DNA of 64,000 nucleotides, from assembly GCA_022376515.1 (NCBI GenBank), contig WTXI01000029.1:186001-250000 (forward strand). Reading direction: 5' to 3'. The notes under the pieces are model-generated. The model was not told the origin of the DNA and searched no databases. It saw only the letters and a program-made list of their open reading frames with translations. The position numbers and the translations under genes are program-made. Position 1 is the first letter of the stretch, and each line of letters starts with the position of its first letter. This DNA is from Lactifluus volemus (lineage: Eukaryota; Basidiomycota; Agaricomycetes; Russulales; Russulaceae). This document shows positions 33,166 to 44,469 of this stretch, one piece after another.

Positions 33166-35740
33166 ATGTCTCAAGAAACTCCCCTCGAGGCCATCACCGT
33201 TGCGAATGTATTCAGAGAGGGTATCGATGCCAGTATGTTGTTTTCTACTAGCACTCGCGACTTTATCACCATCAACTTCATCCTCCCATATAGGTGGCCA
33301 CCGCCATGCACCTCTTCAGCCTCAGCTAGCGCAAAATCAGACTTTGCAGGAGAAGGCAACCTTTTCTGATAGCTCCGGCCCCCTTTTCAATATGTACAAT
33401 AAGATGACAGAGGAAGAGGACAATAAAATGGCCCAGCGCTGGCAAAAGGACGCTGACGGCATACTTATTTTCGTGAGTCTTTATTCATGCTGGAGTACAG
33501 CGGCAAATATGAATATTGTAGACCGGTTTATTCTCGGCTGCTGTCGCGACATTAGTCGCGGTCTCTGTTCAGGACTTGAGGCCTAATTCACAAGATACAT
33601 CTGCGTTCTACCTCAAGAATATCTATCGACTTCTCGCTGACCCGAACATATCCCGTGCAGCAATCCTTGCCACTCCAGCTGAACCACCCCCATTTTCTCC
33701 CCCGAAATCTGCAATCTGGGTCAACTCACTTTGGTTCCTGAGTTTGGTCATCAGTCTTACATGTGCTCTACTGGCAACGTTGCTACAACAGTGGGCGGGT
33801 CGATACCTCACAATCACTCAACCTCCACGGTATAGTCCACATAAACGAGCATCTATTCGTGCGTTCTTTGCAAATGGGGTAGAAAAGTTTCATCTTCCTC
33901 GTTCTGTTGAAGCATTGCCCGCCCTGCTACACCTATCGCTCTTCCTATTCTTCTCCGGACTGGTCGTTTTTCTGTTCAACATTAACCATACTGTGTTCAG
34001 TGTGGTTATTTGGTGGGTTGGACTTGCAGGAGCGGCATACGGATTCTTTACGGTGATGCCAATCTTCCGACACGATAGCCCCTACTATGCACCGCTTTCA
34101 TCGTCAGTGTGGTTCTTCTATACTGGCATCGCATATTCAGCCCTTCAAGTTTTTCGGTTACTTGAACGCCGTTACCCCCGCACCTTCCGTTCATATTTCA
34201 TCCATTCAATTGCTTATGGCAGACTATTCGTTGTTGGTTTAACGAAGTCGTCCAAGAAACTGGCTCGAAATTGACCGCAAAGATTAACAACCGCGTCCTG
34301 ACATGGACAATTCAGGCCCTGGACGAAGATAAGGAATTCGAACGGTTCTTCGTAGCCCTCCCTGGCTTTTGTGACTCCCAAGTGATCGATGATCTTGAGC
34401 TCGCTTTCGCCGAGTTGGACCAAACGTTGGCAGGGGTAATAGGTGGATTCTTGCAACGTACTTTGTCATCTACTTTTGTCTTCGAGGAAGAAAAAGAACG
34501 TCGGCTCATCATTTGTGTCAAGGCCGCCGATGCAGCACACCTTCCTTCGGCCACTGCTATCATCCTCAGCACCATTTTCGTACGGAGGATAGATGTCGTC
34601 TTGCAATCGATTGAGACTGGGCACTATCTAAGAAACAGCGGCGACCGAGATACTGGTTTATGTGCTCAAGGTGTAATCGCGGGTATCATTGCAAGCGTGC
34701 CAGAGCGGGATGACCGTTGGACCGCACTTGCCATAGATCAACTAGGCGTATCAGAAGATGTGCTTCGACATTATCTCGCACACGGCGACAGCGTTCTACT
34801 TGCCAACTTGATCCACATCACTCGCCAGTTCTCATCATGTCTCAGGGATAAACGAGATGTGGCTTATTCACTGATCTACATCCTGTCACGCATTTCCAAA
34901 TTTGACATTGAAAATACTCTTCCTGAACTGCAGCATGAATTCTGTGCTTTGTGGAACGAAATCACTCGAGAAGCGCATAACTGCCAAACTTATCACATCC
35001 CTTTCTTCATTCTCAGACCCATTCGACTACTTTATATCGCATTACACCGAGGTACCGAAGCTGCCCCGACTGCCTTTGATGATTCCACGACTATTAGCGA
35101 CGCAGACGCTCTGTGCGAGCCATCCTCGTACCCACTGTGCAATATCCGAGCTCATCACTTCTCCGAGGCCACTCATCCCTTCACCATCACATCACCCCAC
35201 CAAACCAGAACATGGCCAAATTCCTCCTACTAGTGTTGATGTCGAGAATAGCGGGCCGTCCTGTGCTGCACGTGCACGATCCAGCTACCACATTTGCCAC
35301 CTCAAGTTTGTTGTTGACACGCCTGCGATCCCCAACCGGCTCATTGTTTGACCCTGGTCGGAGTCTCACTCCGGCAGTCTGGACACCCCATCCCTTGGCC
35401 TCCCTTTTCTCTCCTACCAGCATCGTCCCCCCACAATACGGCGTAGATCCCAGTGTCGGTCCTCCTCCACGGTACCCGTATTATATATTATCATCCACAA
35501 CGTCAGGTCGAAACGACACGCTTTCCGCAGACCCGGTGTTGTCCTTAGCACCCCCTACTGGCACATCCCACATCGGCCAGGAGCCTCTCGGTCCTGGATT
35601 CCCTCCATAAACCTCAAGAGATGGCCATTTCTTTCACAACATCTCAGCAACCAGATCCAGATGTCCCTGAATATCAATCGCAGCGAGAGGTCTCAGTCCC
35701 TGACATGGCCAACGGATTTTTCACACCATCCCGCTGGTGA
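33166..35740 (+). pseudogene. DUF6535 copy I: nearly intact, frameshifted
   Basis: Exons 1 and 2 (33166-33232, 33294-33472) and exon 3 from 33522 splice in phase. The membrane domain is intact (DTSAFYLKNIYRLLADPNIS, WVNSLWFLSLVISLTCALLA, RHDSPYYAPLSSSVWFFY). At about 34238-34240, inside a run of three T, the frame jumps by one; adding one base would restore it to the 34271-35233 frame, which carries DEDKEFERFFVALPGFC, SVPERDDRWTALAIDQL and LPELQHEFCALWNEI. The tail changes frame again between about 35160 and 35640; its likely end is the TGA at 35738. It mixes features of both subtypes (HTVFSVVIWWVGLAG as in G/H, NIYRLLADPNISRAAI as in C). Decay and sequencing error are both possible. Confidence 0.7.
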
Positions 35741-36403
35741 AAGGAGCTGTCATCTCCACGACTTTGGATCGTTCATAACGGAACGTGATTCTCCTATGCG
35801 GGTTTTGAAATGCAGTGGCATCTTATCGGGGGGTGTCGGCGTGGGCCAGTGGGGTAGTATACTGGTAAGTTCTGATTGTCATTTGTCTTTGAGATGGGTT
35901 CCATTGAATGTACTCCAGGGAGAGGCGAGTTACCCAAACGAGACAGAGAGCTGTGCATGGGAAAGTATATGGATTAACACCTATACCGGTCATGTCCCAC
36001 TAGATAGGACCTCACTCAAGGGTTTCTGTAGGGTGATTCAGCTACAAAATTACATCACTTTTCAGTTGGGACACCTTAAAAATCTTCAGCAGTACTTCGT
36101 CACTCCGCTTCACACTTTGATGGTAAGAAAGCAACGACATATCCGAGTGTCAGTCAGCATGGAAAGAGACAGTGACGAAAGCATAACACCATGGTACTAT
36201 AACACCTGCTCAGAGCGTGCCCAGATAATGATACTATGAGAGTTTTCGGCTCTCAGCGCTCAACGCCGTCTACGGTAAGTTAGCAGAAGGTCCCAACTAG
36301 TAACGTGCAGATAGATCCAAGTCCAATTCAATGCCTAAAATCCAATGAAATATCCAAAATCAAAGAAGTCGTGCGTCGAGCCGAAGAAAAAGCTGGTAGT
36401 CTA
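35741..36403. other. Spacer between the DUF6535 array and the F-box pair
   Basis: A frame at 35661-36239 overlaps the end of copy I and has no family features. The last 100 bases (36300-36403) resemble 38760-38880 and belong to the duplicated F-box unit. Confidence 0.35.
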
Positions 36404-38111
36404 TCATGCTTGACCTCGTCGAATACCACCACCATGCAACAATCTTATCAATCCTTCCGACGTGGGCTCGGCGTACATCGACGGTAATTGATCCACCGAG
36501 GGATCTGCGTCGCAAAACCCCGAGCAGCTTGGGGCCCAACCTATTGTGCGCGTGGGAGAGTTCGGCCTTGCCAGTTTGGATGGCACGATACGAGAGATGA
36601 GCCTCCTTTTAAATGGCTCTACGTACGTGGACACGTCCGCGATGCTTGACGCCGATGCGGCCTCGTTCTGCATGAACTGAACCTGACGGAGCGCTGGCAG
36701 AACGACCGGCGGGTCGCTGACCTTCCACGCAGAGTAAAGAGCTTTCCCCACGTTTGGATGTATTTCGAGTACCTCACTGCTGGCAGTTTTTCTAGTAGCT
36801 TCCACCACCATGATTCTGGTAGTTCTGACTTTGCCAGGTCCCCCTCGAGGATGAGCCTGCGCCCATGCTTCGTCGCGCCCAAAAGATCGCACAGCTCGTC
36901 CAGGAGGAGTATGGGACTGCTGACGTTCATGAGGTGGGAGTCCTTCATGGTCGGACTCCCATACCAGTATATCTCAAAGCTGAATTCGGCATCTTCATAT
37001 GCTGCTGTCGCTGCGTCCCCAGTCCAGGCACGGAAGATACCTTCCTTGGCTCCACCGGTAAGGTAAACGTGTTGTAACCCGTTCGCAGTTTTGATGAATG
37101 GCAGCAGAAAGGCGAACCAACGCGCCCAGCGGTCCCATCCGGAGATGGCAAGCGCGTGTAGGACCAACTGCCTCTTTGATTTTGGCGGTAATGCGAGCCT
37201 CCGATTGAGCATCGCGAAGAAGCGCGGTGAGTCCGCGTGGACTATTACGTTTGTGAGGCACGGCATTTGGATCGGAGGGTCGAGCGGTGCATCGGATTCT
37301 TCCCAGTGGGCGCGGCAGTGTTGTAATGTAAAGTTTGTGAGCGCGGACATCTGACGCAAAGCATCGAGCAGATCTAAAAGTGGGATCTGCTCGCCTGAGG
37401 TGAAGTGTGTGACGCCGCGCAAGAGCCAGGGAGGGGCAACGATGCAGCGGTTGGCGGTGAAGTGTATGCGGCGGATGGGTGCCTGACCTCCAAATAACTC
37501 ATCTGGGAGAAGGACGGGAGGCCCGCGCTCCCAAAGAGATAGAGTGAGGCTGTGAACGGATGTCGGGGTACGCAGCATATCCAAACGGCACAGACGTCTC
37601 CGCGTGATCCAACGAGCCGGAGAGAGCGCAACCTAGTGCATTCAAAAAGGAGGTCGATAACCTCATCGACGGACAGGCATTTCGGCTTTGTCGTATTTTG
37701 TCCAACCCGGAGATCGGCATCCACTGGCGCGGGTTCGGAGCGAATCATGAAAGTCCTGAGCCAGATTGACGATAAGTTAGGGGTGAGGGTTCCCCAAAGA
37801 AAGTGGTGGTTGAGAGCGACGGCACGCCAGAAACGGCACACGTGTGTGATAGAGATCCATTCGGGCTCCAATTTGAGGAAGGGATCCTGGTCGGGTTGAC
37901 GTGGCTCGGCAGAGCAAGTAAAGATTCTCTGAAGGATTTCGACAGGGAGGTTGTGGATGGGGTGGGGAATATCTGACAGGGCGGAGACGGGTGGAGACGT
38001 CTGTACCCCATCCTGTACTGACTTCCTGGAAGAGGGGCGGCAATTAAAACAACACGCATTACATGCGGAGGACGGCAAACATACGAGTTGGAAAAGTAAT
38101 CCCGCCTCCAC
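36404..38111 (-). pseudogene. F-box protein 1, broken by two apparent single-base losses
   Basis: Minus strand. Residues about 51-115 are an F-box: PHPIHNLPVEILQRIF, then VCRFWRAVALNHHFLWGTL. A leucine-rich middle follows (LLFECTRLRSLRLVGS). Compared with its neighbour, one base is missing near 37583-37585 (run of T on the coding strand) and another near 36775 (GG to G). Between and after these points the frame is open and matches the paralogue (WLLRGVTHFTSGE, RAWTGDAATAAYEDAEFSFE, LILEGDLAKSELPESWWWKL, HPNVGKALYSAW). F-box proteins recruit substrates to SCF ubiquitin ligases and are often lineage-expanded in Agaricomycetes. If the two losses are sequence errors, this is a working gene of about 570 residues. 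Confidence 0.72.
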
Positions 38112-39022
38112 TTAGGTAGACATTTCTTCAAGAGTGCCTTTGGGTGATCGTGCCCGCTGCAAGATTAGGCATCGCGGGTCTCGGAAACGTTTACACGGTC
38201 ATGATGATGGGTTGGCCATTTTGCCCAGTAAACGGCACGTGGCCGCATACAATGCCAACACGTGTTTGCCACGTGAACGGGTGTACAGCCATCTCGGAAT
38301 TGCATGTATGAAGTGACAAGTTGTTAAACGAACTGGTAGGCTCGGAGTGCTCGGAGACGCGTTTTAACACCTATCGAGTTTTAGGACAGGATGTTCAAGT
38401 TATGGGGGATTCCAACTTGAACCCCGTGCGTGGTTCCTACCAGTCGTTCCTGCCAGTGTGGGCAGGCTGGTATGGTCCCGCAACAAACCTACCCGATACA
38501 CCTCACCACCCTGCAGCAAAAGTCTTTACGCTACTCTCGCTACTCTCCGCGTCACCTCGGATATATCAGAGTATCACTGTAGAGCCTGAGTGTGACAGTG
38601 ATGAATTACATGGCATCGTAACCAGTACTACTGCATTTAGAAACCTAAGGTGACAACGTTGCCCCCCCAGACACTGGCTGTGAAAGCGCTCTCAGTACCC
38701 AAGTCCATCTCTAGTAACAGAAAGGAATAATTCTGACCTTGACTAGTAACCTGAATACCACGGTCCAATTTGATGCCCAAAGTACAAGTGGATATACAAA
38801 ATGAATCAAGTCGCGCACCAAGTAAAACAAAAAAAAGGCTGGTAGCCAGTTATGCTTGACTCCGTCGAGTACCACCTTGCAACAATCTTATCAACACTTC
38901 CGATGTAGGGTCGGCTTGGATCGCTGGCGATTGAACCACTGGCACTGAGGGAATTGTGTCACAAGTCCCCGAGCCACTTGGGACTCGAGTTATTGTGCGC
39001 GGGGGAGAATATCGTCTCCCCA
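38112..39022. other. Spacer between the F-box genes
   Basis: 38760-38960 repeats the 3' flank of F-box gene 1 (36300-36500), showing that the duplicated unit extends beyond the coding region. CACGTG/ACGTG motifs occur near 38240-38280, and similar ones occur upstream of F-box gene 2 near 40955-40985. No other gene is seen. Confidence 0.45.
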
Positions 39023-40557
39023 CTATGGATGGTAAGACGAAACCCTTCGTAAGGTGGTTATAGATGGTACTTTCTTGACAGTCGTGGTAGCGATACGTTT
39101 CTTCGGGTCCTCATCCCGCGCTGGCATTGGCATGAGCTGAATCTGCCGTAGGGCCGGCAGAACGGCTGGAGCGCCGACGACGCTCCACGCAGAGTGCAGA
39201 GCTTTGACAACATTTGGATGTAATTCGAGTTCTTCAACAGCCGGCAGTTTTTCCAGCAGCCGCCACCACCACGATGCTGGTAACCTAGACCGTCCTAGGT
39301 CGCCTTCAAGGATGAGCCTACGCCCGTGCCTTGTAGCACCTAAGAGATCGCACAGCTTTGCCAGGAGAAATATGGCACTCGTGGATTTCCTGTAACGTGT
39401 GGACTTTGAGGTTGGACTCCTCCACCAGCCTATTTCAAGGCTGAACGCGGCATCTTCATAGACTGTCGCTGCATCCCCGGTCCAGGCGCGGAAGTACCCT
39501 TCCTTGCTCTGCCAGCAATATAAACGTGTTGTAATCCATCCATAGCTTCGATGATTGGCAGCAGAAAATCGAACCATTCCGCCCAGCGGACCCGTCTTTT
39601 GATGGAGGTTGTGTGGAGGATCAGGTGCCTCTTGCAGCTTTGGGGTAATGCGAGCCTCTCGTTGAGCATCGCAAAGCAATGTGGTGATGCCTCACGCACT
39701 ACAAGGTTTGTGAGGTACGGCAATGGGATTGGCGGGCCGACTGGTGCATCGGACTCTTCCCAGTAGGCACCAAAGCGATGCAAGGTGAAGTGCGTCAGTG
39801 CGGGCATCTGACGCAAGACGAAGAGTAGATCTGACAGTCGTAGGCGCTCGCTCGATGTGAAATGTGTGACTCCGCGCAAGAGCCAGCGAGGCGGAACGAT
39901 GCAGCGGGTCGCGGTGAAGTTTATGTGGCGGATACGTGCCAGGCCTCCGAACATCTCCACGGGGAGAACCACAGGAGGCCCGGCATCCAGAATAGATAAG
40001 GTGAGGCTGTGGATGGCGGTTGGGCTGCGAAACGCATCCAAGACAGCACAGACGTCTCGGCGTGAGCCCACAAGCCGAAGAGAGCGCAACCTCTTGCAAT
40101 AAGAAAGGAGGGAAATAACTTCGTGAACGGACAGGCATGTCCGCTTGAGGGTCACCTTTTTGACCCACAGTATCTTCCGCTTCATGCTCGGTTTTCCAAC
40201 TCGAAGATCGGCATCCACTGGCGTTTGTGCTGAACGAGCCATGAAAACCCTGATCCAGGCTGGCGATAAGTTAGGGGTAAGAAATCCCCAGAGTAAATGA
40301 TACTCGAGAGCGACGGCACGCCAGTAACGGCAGACGTAGGTGATAGAGACCCACTTTGGCTCCATTTTGAGCGGGTAATTGCGCCAGCGGTCTGACGGAT
40401 ATGGCTCTGAGTCGGCACAGAAGATAAAGATTCTATGAAGAACTTCTACGGGAAGGTTGTAGATGGGGTGGGGCGTAGTAGCAACCACGTTTTTGGCAAA
40501 CTTCCTGTAAGAATAACCCAATTCAACGATATGCATGATTTCGAAGACGGCAAGCAT
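39023..40557 (-). pseudogene. F-box protein 2, one apparent single-base loss
   Basis: Minus-strand tandem paralogue of F-box protein 1. The F-box reads PHPIYNLPVEVLHRIFIFC and VCRYWRAVALEYHLLWGFL. The frame is intact through VCAVLDAFRSPTAIHSLTL and WLLRGVTHFTSSERL up to about 39505, where one A of a short run is missing relative to the paralogue (between HVYIAG and YFRAWTGDAA). The downstream frame continues with LILEGDLGRSRLPASWWWRL, VEELELHPNVVKALHSAW and ends at 39023. Gene 1 is broken at other positions, so the two losses are independent. The first Met chosen (40557) aligns only loosely with gene 1, and an upstream exon cannot be excluded. Confidence 0.72.
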
Positions 40558-41487
40558 ACAGCTTGGAAAAGTAATCTAGTCTCCAACTAGGTAGAAACCA
40601 CCTTCGGGGTGTCCATACGGGCTTTGGAAGATCGTCCCCTCCTGCAACATTAGGCATCCTCTATCTCTGAAGGGTGAAGTTCGGCCCTCGAGTGCTTTAA
40701 AAGATTGATGATAGCGATGATGTTAAAGCACTGCCAATGTCTGGCACGTTGGAATAAAAGAGGTGACACAGGCGAGACAAAATGATCAGAGACAAAGGGC
40801 GAAGCGCGCGAGGCTCAGATACACGGATGATGTAATGGAACAACAAGAACAACATGCGTGGAACCTCAACCAGGAAGGCAGGACACGCCCGACCCTCGCC
40901 TCTGACGCCCGCGACGTTCAAGGGGTATTTAGGGGCGCCGGGAGCGGGTAAACGTCACGTGTGTTTATTTGTTTACCACGTGAACACAGCCTCAAGTGAG
41001 TCAGTAACTCAATTCCGCTGCATCGCATACACGCAACCTACACCTACGCTCCGACTCCCCTTCCAGGCCGCACTGAATTAAGTAGCATTACCTCCATCTA
41101 GGTACTTCTATCTGGGATTGACTTATATCCGGCTCATTTGCTGCAGAACCACCGCCACGCTGTCAGCGGTGGTTCCTAGCCCTGCATTGATATGATAGTA
41201 CTGTATATGCGGCGATAATCCTGTGTTATCAACTACCTGACCCCGAGGATCGCGAAGAACTCGTGAATATTCTTTGATTTCCATGTTCCTAACCAGGTGA
41301 ACACGAGAGCTCATGGCGAGTGTCTGGTTGTCGGTCAGGCGCGCGTTCTACATCATGATCTGAGTCATCATTTTCAAAAGTTCCTTGCAGACCCAGTGCT
41401 TGGACTGTTGATAAGCTCCAGCTCTGCGACGTCATCATAGAAACGGGGTCATTTGGTCCTTTGGGTAATGGTGATGCCCGCTATTCT
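40558..41487. other. Spacer
   Basis: Apart from the E-box-like motifs near 40955-40985 upstream of F-box gene 2, no gene, RNA or repeat is supported. Confidence 0.4.
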
Positions 41488-42979
41488 CTATGTATTATTA
41501 AACTGAGTAGAGTCCAAGTAATACAAGTCTCGCACCTTTGGGGCGAAGATGACCTCAACGGGACTAGATTCTGTCGTACCCATGCGCTTACGCAATTCGT
41601 CGCGGGATAGTAGTGTGTCATATATCACCTAGGCATCGTCGGAATATATATGAATTAGATAGCAGCCTCCGAAAGGAAATAACGCTTACCTGCGTGTAGA
41701 TTGGACCTGCCGTGGCATTGAAAATCGTATAAATTGTCGTGTGTGGCAACAAAAACCATGTCACCAATTCCGCGACAACCCAAAGCGAGGCAATGAATCC
41801 AATTTGGATGACGCGGCGAATAAGATAATTCACCACGCTGTCCGTTCTTTGAAGACCGCTACGTGACTTCGAAAGCGCCCGTGCAAGCAAGACTGTGGAA
41901 ACAGCTCTCATCTCACCCTTGACCGTAGAAAAGTTGAACGTACACGTGATCAGGCACTCAGTAAAGGCTTGTAACACGTGCCATACAATCGACGTGATAT
42001 TTTCGGAGGTGGAAAGATATAGAGATCCCATGAAGGACCTTGGACGTATATCAGTATGAGCCGAGGGTTGTGGCGCTACAACACACTTACGACTTAAGGG
42101 TATTGGTCCAAGTTGTCACTACGTTGACCATGGCTACCGAGAAGGCAGAAATAGAAAGGGCTATGGCCAATCCAGTCTGGAGACGGCTTTTTGTCAGGTG
42201 GTAAATGCTGGAGGTAGAAGAAAATCAGCCAGGGAATAGCCATTAAAACATGTTCCAGCTAACCGAATGGCAAGGAACATGTTCGCAGACAGGACGAGAA
42301 CACATTGGGACACAGCATGGACAAGAGTTTCCCATGTACTTGCTTAAACGGGTATGATGAGCACATGCACGCACGTTTCCACTATAGGACAGACCTTTGG
42401 GATCTGGCGGTTGCCCGTATCCGGCAATGCTAGAAGGCCTCGATCAACAGGCTCTTAGATAGTAACTGGGAAACTTACAAGAGACTCCAAACCAATTGCC
42501 ACAGCCTAGTACCTCGAGCAGTCAGATTTGAGAGATTCAACATGGAGATTGGAAGCATACGCAGCGCTTTGTATAATGACGACAGCATACTGGATAACGA
42601 CGAACACTCTGTGAAGACTATGAGCCTTTATCATGATATTAGACAATAATGCTCACTTGATGCGTTTCGAATCTCCGAAACCTGTTTCCGCGTGAGGCAC
42701 AAATGACATCCTTGAGTGGTAGTTAAACTCACCACGACACCAATACGCATAAAACTGTTGGCTAACGATCCCGGAAAGAAAAGCATTCACTATGACATGA
42801 CTTAGTAGATGCTCCTTCAAATATCTCGCTGACTGCCTACGAAGCGTTGCCAGTAGAACGGCACCTATAGTTCCATGCATGAATATCAAGACGAGTGAAT
42901 ATCAAGATGAGAGGAATGATGGCAACTTACCTACGGTCAAGGAGGGGTTGATTGAATGGCCATTTATTACTATTTCCAT
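41488..42979 (-). CDS. DUF6534 multi-pass membrane protein
   Basis: Minus strand, about nine exons. The first are 42979-42931, 42864-42733, 42681-42657 and from 42617; the last exon ends at the TAG at 41488-41490. In-phase pieces give MEIVINGHSINPSLTVG, a first helix (IGAVLLATL), LSGIVSQQFYAYW, LHRVFVVIQYAVVIIQSAA, SQCVLVLSANMFLAIRIYHL, SISAFSVAMVNVVTTW and the hallmark LSKSRSGLQRTDSVVNYLIR, followed by GFIASLWVVAELVTWFLLP. The RSG..RTDS..N.LI motif and the arrangement of hydrophobic segments identify the agaricomycete DUF6534 family of presumed seven-helix proteins of unknown function. The end is a short cytosolic tail (SRDELRKRMGTTESSPVEV). Some internal boundaries are approximate, and introns of about 36-39 nt are required. 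Confidence 0.75.
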
Positions 42980-44469
42980 GGCGGGGAGACCAAGAGGAGA
43001 ACTGTAAATCACCGCAATATATCGCACTCGCGGTTCTTATACTAAAAAGACGGGCGCGCAGCAGCGCATATTGTAGAAACCCCCAGCAATCACTTCAGCC
43101 AACATTTGAAATAGCGTTGGGTCTGGGGAACCAGTAAGAAGACAACGGCGGGATAAATAGATACCCGTGATCGTGATGTTTCATTAATTTTCATTGTCGC
43201 AACTAGGCCAAGTCTGGGATGGAGCGCCAGAAAGGCACGATGCAGTGACTGTGGTGATTATTATTACTTGAAAATTGCCATGCTGGGAGTGGTCGACCCT
43301 GGGAACGCGACAATGATAAGTCAAGGGTGGGGGTGATGGATGCACATTCCAAGCTTCGCATTCGGGTGGCGCCTTGCAGTGTTACATTTTGGAGTCAGGT
43401 GTCGGAGAGGCTCTGAAGTTTTCATGCATATAGCCTCTTTTCTGAGAAGAAAGTTCAGGACCTTTGGAGTTCATAACGTTCATGCAACGTTCATGGGTCG
43501 ACTGCGGAGATTGTTTGACAAGTCAATTAAGAAAAGGAAAAATTAGTAATACGGTTATTTGTTTTAGCCTAGTTCCTGGCCTCGAACGAGGTTTGATGCA
43601 CGCTCAGCATCTGTCACATTAAAGCCTGATTGCATCAGGCAATACAAGTAAGTCCTCCCAATTTTGGAAAGTCAGGCGCTGCGTGTTCCCAGCCAACGAC
43701 TGTACAGTACGGTACCTGACCTGATGCAGGCCTGATGAGTCGCACGCACCCAAAAATGGCTAGCTTTGTGATGTAATATATTTGCTTATGTATTTTAACA
43801 GTACACATGTGATATACACGTGATGCAAAAAACGCCGAGTCATGACCGTGCATGAACCCTGGTTGATGATGCCTAACTCTGAGGCGTTGATGTGATGAAT
43901 TTGGGGATCATATGCTGAGTTTCATCAGACCCCGGGTCCGACCCAGCATCATGACGACCCTGCCACACATCACTCTACCACAGCACCACTTCACTTGCGT
44001 CGAGATTTGTACCATCGCTGGTACGCTTGGGCGAAAGTGAGCACTGGTCAACATATGGGATATCGACGGAATGATCCACTTCTAAGGAAAGGTAGGGTAG
44101 CCATTCGTCTTCGTGAAGACGATGAAATTTGATTGGAACAACGAGAAGTCCAATATTATCACCAAAGACCCCTTGAAGATTGTCAACCATGTCTGTATCC
44201 TGTATAAAGCTCTTGGCAAAGGACCCCGCCCGAGGACCGAGGAGACTCGTGCCTTGGCTTCGTCGTGAGGTTCCGCTACCATCCAAGAACTATCCCATCA
44301 CTTGAGCCATCACGCGCCTAAGTTATCAGACTTTGACACCTCGGTGGCTGTCCAACTACGACAGGTTGAAATGACCACGGAATATGGTTAATGCCCAAAT
44401 TTTATTCATCGTACTACAGAAGTATTGCCGAAACAAATCATGTCGTTGTTACCGGCATAATCACCTTAA
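42980..44469. other. Spacer; possible hAT-like end near 43960
   Basis: A 103-codon minus-strand frame at 43975-44286 has no recognisable feature. Sequence ending at about 43964, read on the minus strand, starts CAGGGTCGTCATGATGCTGG and has GGGTC repeats like the ends of the MITE at 20624, but I find no matching second end or target duplication. Confidence 0.35.

Noticed and set aside
34230..34275. Programmed -1 frameshift joining the two halves of copy I
   Set aside because: The site GGTTTAACG does not form a standard slippery heptamer in the zero frame, and intact relatives have no frameshift here; a missing base is simpler.
35661..36239. 192-codon frame after copy I
   Set aside because: Its beginning overlaps the likely end of copy I in another frame and it shows no family features.
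43600..43965. Second hAT-type element with a CAGGGTCGTC end near 43964
   Set aside because: No matching opposite end or 8-bp duplication was found; only similarity of one end to the MITE at 20624 supports it.
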